Assembly (NCBI GenBank): GCA_012271065.1
Contig: JAAXHE010000198.1
Location: 1 to 7,186, forward strand
From: Candidatus Latescibacterota bacterium
GTDB lineage: Bacteria; Latescibacterota; UBA2968; GCA-2709665
Length of the DNA: 7,186 nt
Direction: 5' to 3'
The position numbers and the translations under genes were made by a program. The notes beneath the pieces are model-generated. The model was not told where the DNA came from, did no database searches, and saw nothing but the letters and a program-made list of their open reading frames with translations. This document shows, piece by piece, positions 6,077 through 7,186 of this stretch (positions are counted from its first letter, which is position 1; each line of letters opens with the position of its first letter).

Positions 6077-7165
6077 ATGGCCGGTACGGGACGTGTCCGG
6101 GTGGGCATTCTGGGTCAGGGGCGCAGCGGCCGCGATATTCACGCGGAATGGCTGTGCCGCTCGCCTGAGAAATATACCATAGCAGCCGTGTCGGATCTGC
6201 TGCGAGACCGCCGCGACCGCGCGGTACGCGAGTTCGGGTGCGACGCATACGCGGACTATAAAGACGTGCTGGCGCGGGAGGACGTCGACCTTGTCGTCAA
6301 TGCATTGCCCAGCCATCTGCATACGCAAAGTACCGTGGAAGCGTTCCGGGCCGGCCGTCACGTTGTCTGTGAAAAGCCCGTGGCGCCAAGCACCGGCGAC
6401 TTTCGCCGCATGGTGGCCGCGTCCCGGCGGTCGGACAGAATCCTGGCGCCGTTTCAGCAATCCCGATACGCGCCGCATTTTCAGCAAATACGCAGGGTGA
6501 TCGATTCACGCGTTCTGGGGCGGATCGTGCAGATCCGCATCGCGTTCAACGGATTCGCGCGCCGGTGGGACTGGCAGACGTTGCAGGAATTCAAGGGCGG
6601 CAACCTTTTGAATACCGGGCCGCACCCGATGGACCAGGCGCTCTGTCTGCTGAATTGGAAGAAACCCGCCGTACAGTGCATCATGGACCGGACGAACACG
6701 TATGGAGACGCGGAGGACCACGTAAAGGTGCTGCTGCGGCGGAAGGGGTCTCCCACGATCGATCTGGAGATATCCTCGTGTGACGCCTGGTCCGGAGACA
6801 TGTACCACGTCTGCGGGACCCGCGGCGGGTTGGCCGGCGGCGCTGACGGCGTCAGGTGGCGGTTCTACGACCCCGGGGCATCGCCGAAACAGCGGCTGAC
6901 TCGAACGCCGCTTCCGGGTCCGAGCTATTGCAGGGAGGAGTTGGCGTGGACCGAGGCGTCGTGGGCGCCCGATGAAGCGGAGAAGGATGCGTTTACGTAC
7001 ATGTCAAAGGCCTTTTATGATCATCTGTATAACGTCTTGAACGACGGTGCGCAATTGTTCATAACGCCGGAACAGGTTGCCGTGCAGGTGGCGGTGATGG
7101 AAGAATGCCACCGGCAGAACACGCTATCCAGACGGAAGCCAAGAGGCTGGGAAAACGGAAGTTAA
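6077..7165 (+). CDS. Gfo/Idh/MocA family NAD(P)-dependent oxidoreductase
   Basis: A 362-residue protein of the usual family size. Such enzymes oxidise or reduce hydroxyl groups of sugars, inositols or sugar acids with NAD(P). Seen: an N-terminal Rossmann fold with VGILGQGRSG (9-18; glycines 13, 15, 18) and an acidic residue, D40, after beta-strand 2, which hints at NAD preference. The hallmark EKP (99-101) in HVVCEKPVAPS carries the usual catalytic lysine, K100. A C-terminal alpha/beta domain has GGNLLNTGPHPMD (174-186), matching the family pattern with H183 and D186. Asn179 stands where most relatives have Asp in this motif. No signal peptide; cytoplasmic. It starts 87 nt after the lyase-like gene and is last of the three. 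Co-location suggests it acts on a sugar released from the lyase substrate; the substrate cannot be told from sequence. Confidence 0.92.
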   Translation: MAGTGRVRVGILGQGRSGRDIHAEWLCRSPEKYTIAAVSDLLRDRRDRAVREFGCDAYADYKDVLAREDVDLVVNALPSHLHTQSTVEAFRAGRHVVCEKPVAPSTGDFRRMVAASRRSDRILAPFQQSRYAPHFQQIRRVIDSRVLGRIVQIRIAFNGFARRWDWQTLQEFKGGNLLNTGPHPMDQALCLLNWKKPAVQCIMDRTNTYGDAEDHVKVLLRRKGSPTIDLEISSCDAWSGDMYHVCGTRGGLAGGADGVRWRFYDPGASPKQRLTRTPLPGPSYCREELAWTEASWAPDEAEKDAFTYMSKAFYDHLYNVLNDGAQLFITPEQVAVQVAVMEECHRQNTLSRRKPRGWENGS

Positions 7166-7185
7166 CCTTAATCCGAAATAAATCA
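7163..7185 (+). repeat. Right terminal copy of a 23-bp imperfect inverted repeat
   Basis: This copy begins with the TAA stop of the oxidoreductase gene: TAACCT, TAATCC, GAAATAAATCA. Its last 11 bases are the exact reverse complement of bases 1-11 of the window. Both copies therefore sit at the 3' end of an outward-facing gene. No T-run or strong hairpin is visible, so it is not an obvious terminator. Confidence 0.6.
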
Positions 7186-7186
7186 G

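Overview
The window is GC-rich bacterial DNA with four protein-coding loci and one regulatory intergenic region of about 530 bp. Nothing fixes the taxonomy. The mix of a PcRGLX/YetA-type polysaccharide lyase, a Gfo/Idh/MocA oxidoreductase, a LarA homologue and repeat-bearing intergenic DNA would fit an uncultivated glycan-degrading lineage such as Planctomycetota, Verrucomicrobiota/Kiritimatiellota, Lentisphaerota or Hydrogenedentota. That is an impression from gene content, not a phylogenetic result. No tRNA, rRNA, CRISPR array, transposase or phage gene was seen.

Left part, minus strand (5-1567): a degenerate glycosyltransferase gene. It starts as a dolichyl-phosphate-sugar-synthase-like GT2, has an in-frame TAG just before the catalytic DAD motif, and continues in frame through the rest of the GT2 domain. 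It then runs into two non-contiguous pieces of a GT39-like membrane glycosyltransferase and a TPR-like tail. A well-formed sigma70-like promoter with an operator-like dyad around its -10 box lies about 280 nt upstream. The leader between them carries a long imperfect inverted repeat built from GTAGACG-type heptamers.

Right part, plus strand (2098-7165): three genes in one direction, probably an operon driven by a TTGACA/TAGATT promoter at 2023-2051. They encode (i) a LarA-family nickel-pincer racemase/epimerase with the recognisable metal, cofactor and substrate residues, (ii) an 845-residue PcRGLX/YetA-like protein (exo-rhamnogalacturonan-lyase-related) without a visible signal peptide, and (iii) a Gfo/Idh/MocA NAD(P)-dependent oxidoreductase. 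Gaps are 70 and 87 nt, and each gene has its own Shine-Dalgarno sequence.

The operon suggests intracellular breakdown of an acidic oligosaccharide (lyase), C2 inversion of a sugar-acid or hydroxy-acid product (LarA homologue) and redox conversion of a sugar (Gfo/Idh). The exact substrates cannot be read from sequence. The most interesting observations are the LarA homologue linked to polysaccharide-lyase genes, the in-frame amber and internal deletions in the glycosyltransferase, the heptamer inverted repeat, the operator dyad, and a 23-bp imperfect inverted repeat at the two extreme ends of the window.
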